6,710 nucleotides of DNA, from the NCBI GenBank assembly GCA_937997355.1, contig CALKTZ010000573.1:1-6710 (forward strand), in the 5' to 3' direction. Below are positions 5,610 through 6,710 of the stretch, piece after piece. The notes beneath the pieces are model-generated. The model was not told where the DNA came from and made no database searches. It saw only the letters and a program-made list of their open reading frames with translations. The translations under genes were made by a program, and so were the position numbers. Positions within the stretch are counted from its first letter, which is position 1, and each line of letters begins with the position of its first letter. The stretch comes from an uncultured Planctomycetales bacterium. GTDB taxonomy: Bacteria > Planctomycetota > Planctomycetia > Isosphaerales > Isosphaeraceae.

Positions 5610-5948
5610 TCAAGGATCGTTCGAAGGTTGCGGCCTGGGGCCGATGGGCATGAAGCGAATTTCCACCCGCCGATTGAGCGCCGCGGCGATGCGGCGGAGC
5701 ATGGGCAGGGAATGGCCTTCGTAGTCGGCATCTTCGAGGCGGCAAATCACGGAAGCCGTGGTTCCGACCAGCTTCGCCAACTCCCGCTGGCTGAGCCCGG
5801 CCTTGGTGCGGAGCTGATGGATTTTGCGGGCAACGTCGCCATTAGCTCGGGCTTCCTCCAGGGCGGCAATCCGTTCGGGCCGTCCTTCGTAATATCGGCG
5901 ATGCATGATCTCGATGGCATCGCCGGTGGTTTGTTGCTTCTTGGCCAT
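5610..5948 (-). CDS. XRE-family helix-turn-helix antitoxin (HigA-like)
   Basis: The 112-residue protein has a helical N-terminus (about 10-36, YYEGRPERIAALEEARANG) and a Cro/C1-type helix-turn-helix domain (about 43-92). In the DNA-binding domain, LRTKAGLSQRELAKLVG is followed by the recognition region TTASVICRLEDADYEG and then the closing helix LPMLRRIAAALNR. The start ATG lies three bases after the toxin stop, with GAGAG upstream, so translation is probably coupled. In the family, such a protein binds and neutralises the toxin and represses the shared promoter; the likely operator is 6337-6360. The antitoxin follows the toxin, the order seen in HigBA systems. Its 3' end converges on cytochrome copy B with a 74-base gap in which I see no strong terminator. 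Confidence 0.88.
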   Translation of the reverse strand: MAKKQQTTGDAIEIMHRRYYEGRPERIAALEEARANGDVARKIHQLRTKAGLSQRELAKLVGTTASVICRLEDADYEGHSLPMLRRIAAALNRRVEIRFMPIGPRPQPSNDP

Positions 5949-5951
5949 GGA

Positions 5952-6320
5952 TCAGCTCTCTCGATAAGTGTGGCGGTCCGGAGCCTGGACGAATCGTTGC
6001 TTCGCCAGAATGGCACGGTCAATGTCCCTGGGAGGAACTCTCCGTTCTTTGATGAGACCATGAGAAACCACGGCGGCAATATCGCCATGAAAGAAATAAA
6101 GCATCCGATAGTTCAAAGACCCGAGACGGACACGTAGTTCATAAATGCCATCGCGCAAGTAATCCGCTTCAGGTCGGCGCAACTCATGACCCAGATCCCG
6201 GAGTCGCTCCAGCTTCACGCGACATTTATCCAGAGCTTTTTGTGGAAGTGTATCGAACCAATCCAGGATGGAGGCCTGACCGTCTTCATCCTGATAGAAA
6301 AGCACCTGGATTTGAGGCAT
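5952..6320 (-). CDS. RelE/ParE-superfamily toxin, phage Gp49-like (HigB-like)
   Basis: The 122-residue protein matches the Gp49-like branch of HigB toxins: an N-terminal strand QIQVLFYQDEDG, the helical ILDWFDTLPQKALDKCRVKLERL, then LGHELRRPEADYLRDGIYEL (about 43-62) and the core strands RVRLGSLNYRMLYFFHG and VVSHGLIKE (about 63-92). A basic C-terminal helix follows. Relatives are ribosome-dependent mRNA interferases; activity here is inferred. I chose ATG 6318-6320 because a full AGGAGGT Shine-Dalgarno (6325-6331 on this strand) lies four bases upstream and the family similarity starts there. The longer frame from 6359 would begin inside the operator palindrome. The toxin is first in the operon, directly followed by the antitoxin. 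All the family's expected segments are present and no disruption is visible, so the toxin looks intact. Confidence 0.9.
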   Translation of the reverse strand: MPQIQVLFYQDEDGQASILDWFDTLPQKALDKCRVKLERLRDLGHELRRPEADYLRDGIYELRVRLGSLNYRMLYFFHGDIAAVVSHGLIKERRVPPRDIDRAILAKQRFVQAPDRHTYRES

Positions 6321-6324
6321 CCCG

Positions 6325-6331
6325 ACCTCCT
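6325..6331 (-). promoter_or_regulatory. Perfect Shine-Dalgarno AGGAGGT of the toxin gene
   Basis: The minus-strand sequence AGGAGGT sits four bases before the toxin ATG. It is the strongest ribosome binding site in the window and settles the start at 6320. It lies just downstream of the operator palindrome. Confidence 0.8.
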
Positions 6332-6336
6332 CAAGG

Positions 6337-6360
6337 GATGTTCGCATTTGTGCGAACATC
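6337..6360. promoter_or_regulatory. Perfect inverted repeat, probable operator of the toxin-antitoxin operon
   Basis: GATGTTCGCA (6337-6346) and TGCGAACATC (6351-6360) are exact reverse complements with a four-base spacer. It lies between the ASPIC gene stop (6363) and the toxin ribosome binding site. On the minus strand, TTGACC (6366-6361) could be a -35 box and GAACAT (6343-6338), 17 bases on, a weak -10. The repeat would then fill the promoter spacer, as expected for autorepression by an XRE antitoxin. No T-run follows, so an ASPIC terminator is less likely. Confidence 0.65.
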
Positions 6361-6362
6361 GG

Positions 6363-6710
6363 TCAAGGATTTTTTGTCTCGCCCAAGGCGGGTACGGTGG
6401 ATGCCTCGACGATCTTGTGGGTGCGGTCGGTCGCCAGGTGTTCGAGGGTGGTGACGGCGCCGGAGGGCCAACGGACGATCAGCTTGATCACCTCCTCGGT
6501 GCGGCCCACCCCCACCAGCACGCGCGGGTCGTTGGCCGATTCCATGCTGGCCCCCCCCTTGCGCTGGCGGTGGATGCTGAAGGTCGCAGGAAGGGGCGAT
6601 GAATCCTTCGCGGCGGGTGGAGGGGAGGCGAGGGCGTTGGCGGGGATGATCACCTCCACGCGCGCGCCGATCGCATCTCGATTGCTCTTCGTCCCCTGGA
6701 GGTCGAGCCG
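6363..6710 (-). CDS. C-terminal ASPIC/UnbV domain of a CRTAC1-type protein, 5' end outside the window
   Basis: The minus-strand frame is open from the right edge (6710) to a TGA at 6363-6365, giving 115 residues that form the end of a longer protein. The first visible residues, LQGTKSNRDAIGARVEV, then GGASMESANDPRVLVGVG and VIKLIVRWPSGAVTTLEHL, are the ASPIC/UnbV signature in order. The domain usually ends large exported proteins with FG-GAP/VCBS beta-propeller repeats (CRTAC1 family). Such proteins are common in Planctomycetes and often lie near TPR or multiheme cytochrome genes. The molecular function is unknown. The GTG at 6659 is unlikely to be the start because the domain already begins upstream of it. 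The toxin operon follows on the same strand after 42 bases. Confidence 0.88.
   Translation of the reverse strand, partial: RLDLQGTKSNRDAIGARVEVIIPANALASPPPAAKDSSPLPATFSIHRQRKGGASMESANDPRVLVGVGRTEEVIKLIVRWPSGAVTTLEHLATDRTHKIVEASTVPALGETKNP

Noticed and set aside
5298..6137. A 279-codon + strand frame across the end of copy B and the TA genes.
   Set aside because: It overlaps the cytochrome in another frame and is antisense to two well-recognised TA genes. The translation has no family features.
6321..6359. Longer toxin start at 6359.
   Set aside because: It would place the start inside the inverted repeat. The AGGAGGT site and family alignment both point to 6320.

Overview
The window looks like a piece of a high-GC planctomycete chromosome, probably from or near the Isosphaeraceae. 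The evidence is a DUF1559 pseudopilin-like protein (prepilin N-terminus plus the C-terminal H-X9-DG signature), followed by a small transthyretin-like lipoprotein, multiheme c-type cytochromes, and the end of an ASPIC/UnbV (CRTAC1-type) protein. This combination is typical of Planctomycetota. The genus is an inference.

The left and centre hold a duplicated cassette, all on the + strand. Copy A is cut by the left edge: the end of a lipoprotein (to 263), a spacer carrying a palindromic repeat (316-387), and a seven-heme cytochrome (438-1658). A gene-free stretch of about 690 bases follows. It includes a markedly AT-rich island (about 1830-2110) with short perfect palindromes and a plausible promoter. 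Copy B comes next: DUF1559 protein (2350-3525, TTG start behind a strong ribosome binding site), a hairpin (3558-3590), lipoprotein (3640-4236) and a second seven-heme cytochrome (4312-5535). The two lipoproteins and the two cytochromes are clear paralogues in the same order, so the window shows a tandem duplication of at least a lipoprotein-cytochrome pair. A DUF1559 gene may precede copy A outside the window.

The right part is on the - strand and converges on copy B. It holds the 3' end of an ASPIC/UnbV protein (6363-6710) and then a toxin-first type II toxin-antitoxin operon: a Gp49/HigB-like toxin (5952-6320) and an XRE antitoxin (5610-5948). A perfect 10-bp inverted repeat (6337-6360) lies directly upstream of the toxin's AGGAGGT ribosome binding site and is a good candidate for the autoregulatory operator.

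Taken together, the cassette places a pseudopilin-like protein, an exported lipoprotein and an exported heptaheme cytochrome in one transcriptional direction. A role in electron transfer at the cell envelope is plausible, but it is inferred from families and gene order only. The most unusual points are the cassette duplication with unevenly diverged heptaheme cytochromes that stop where many relatives continue into TPR repeats, and the regulatory-looking AT-rich island between the copies.
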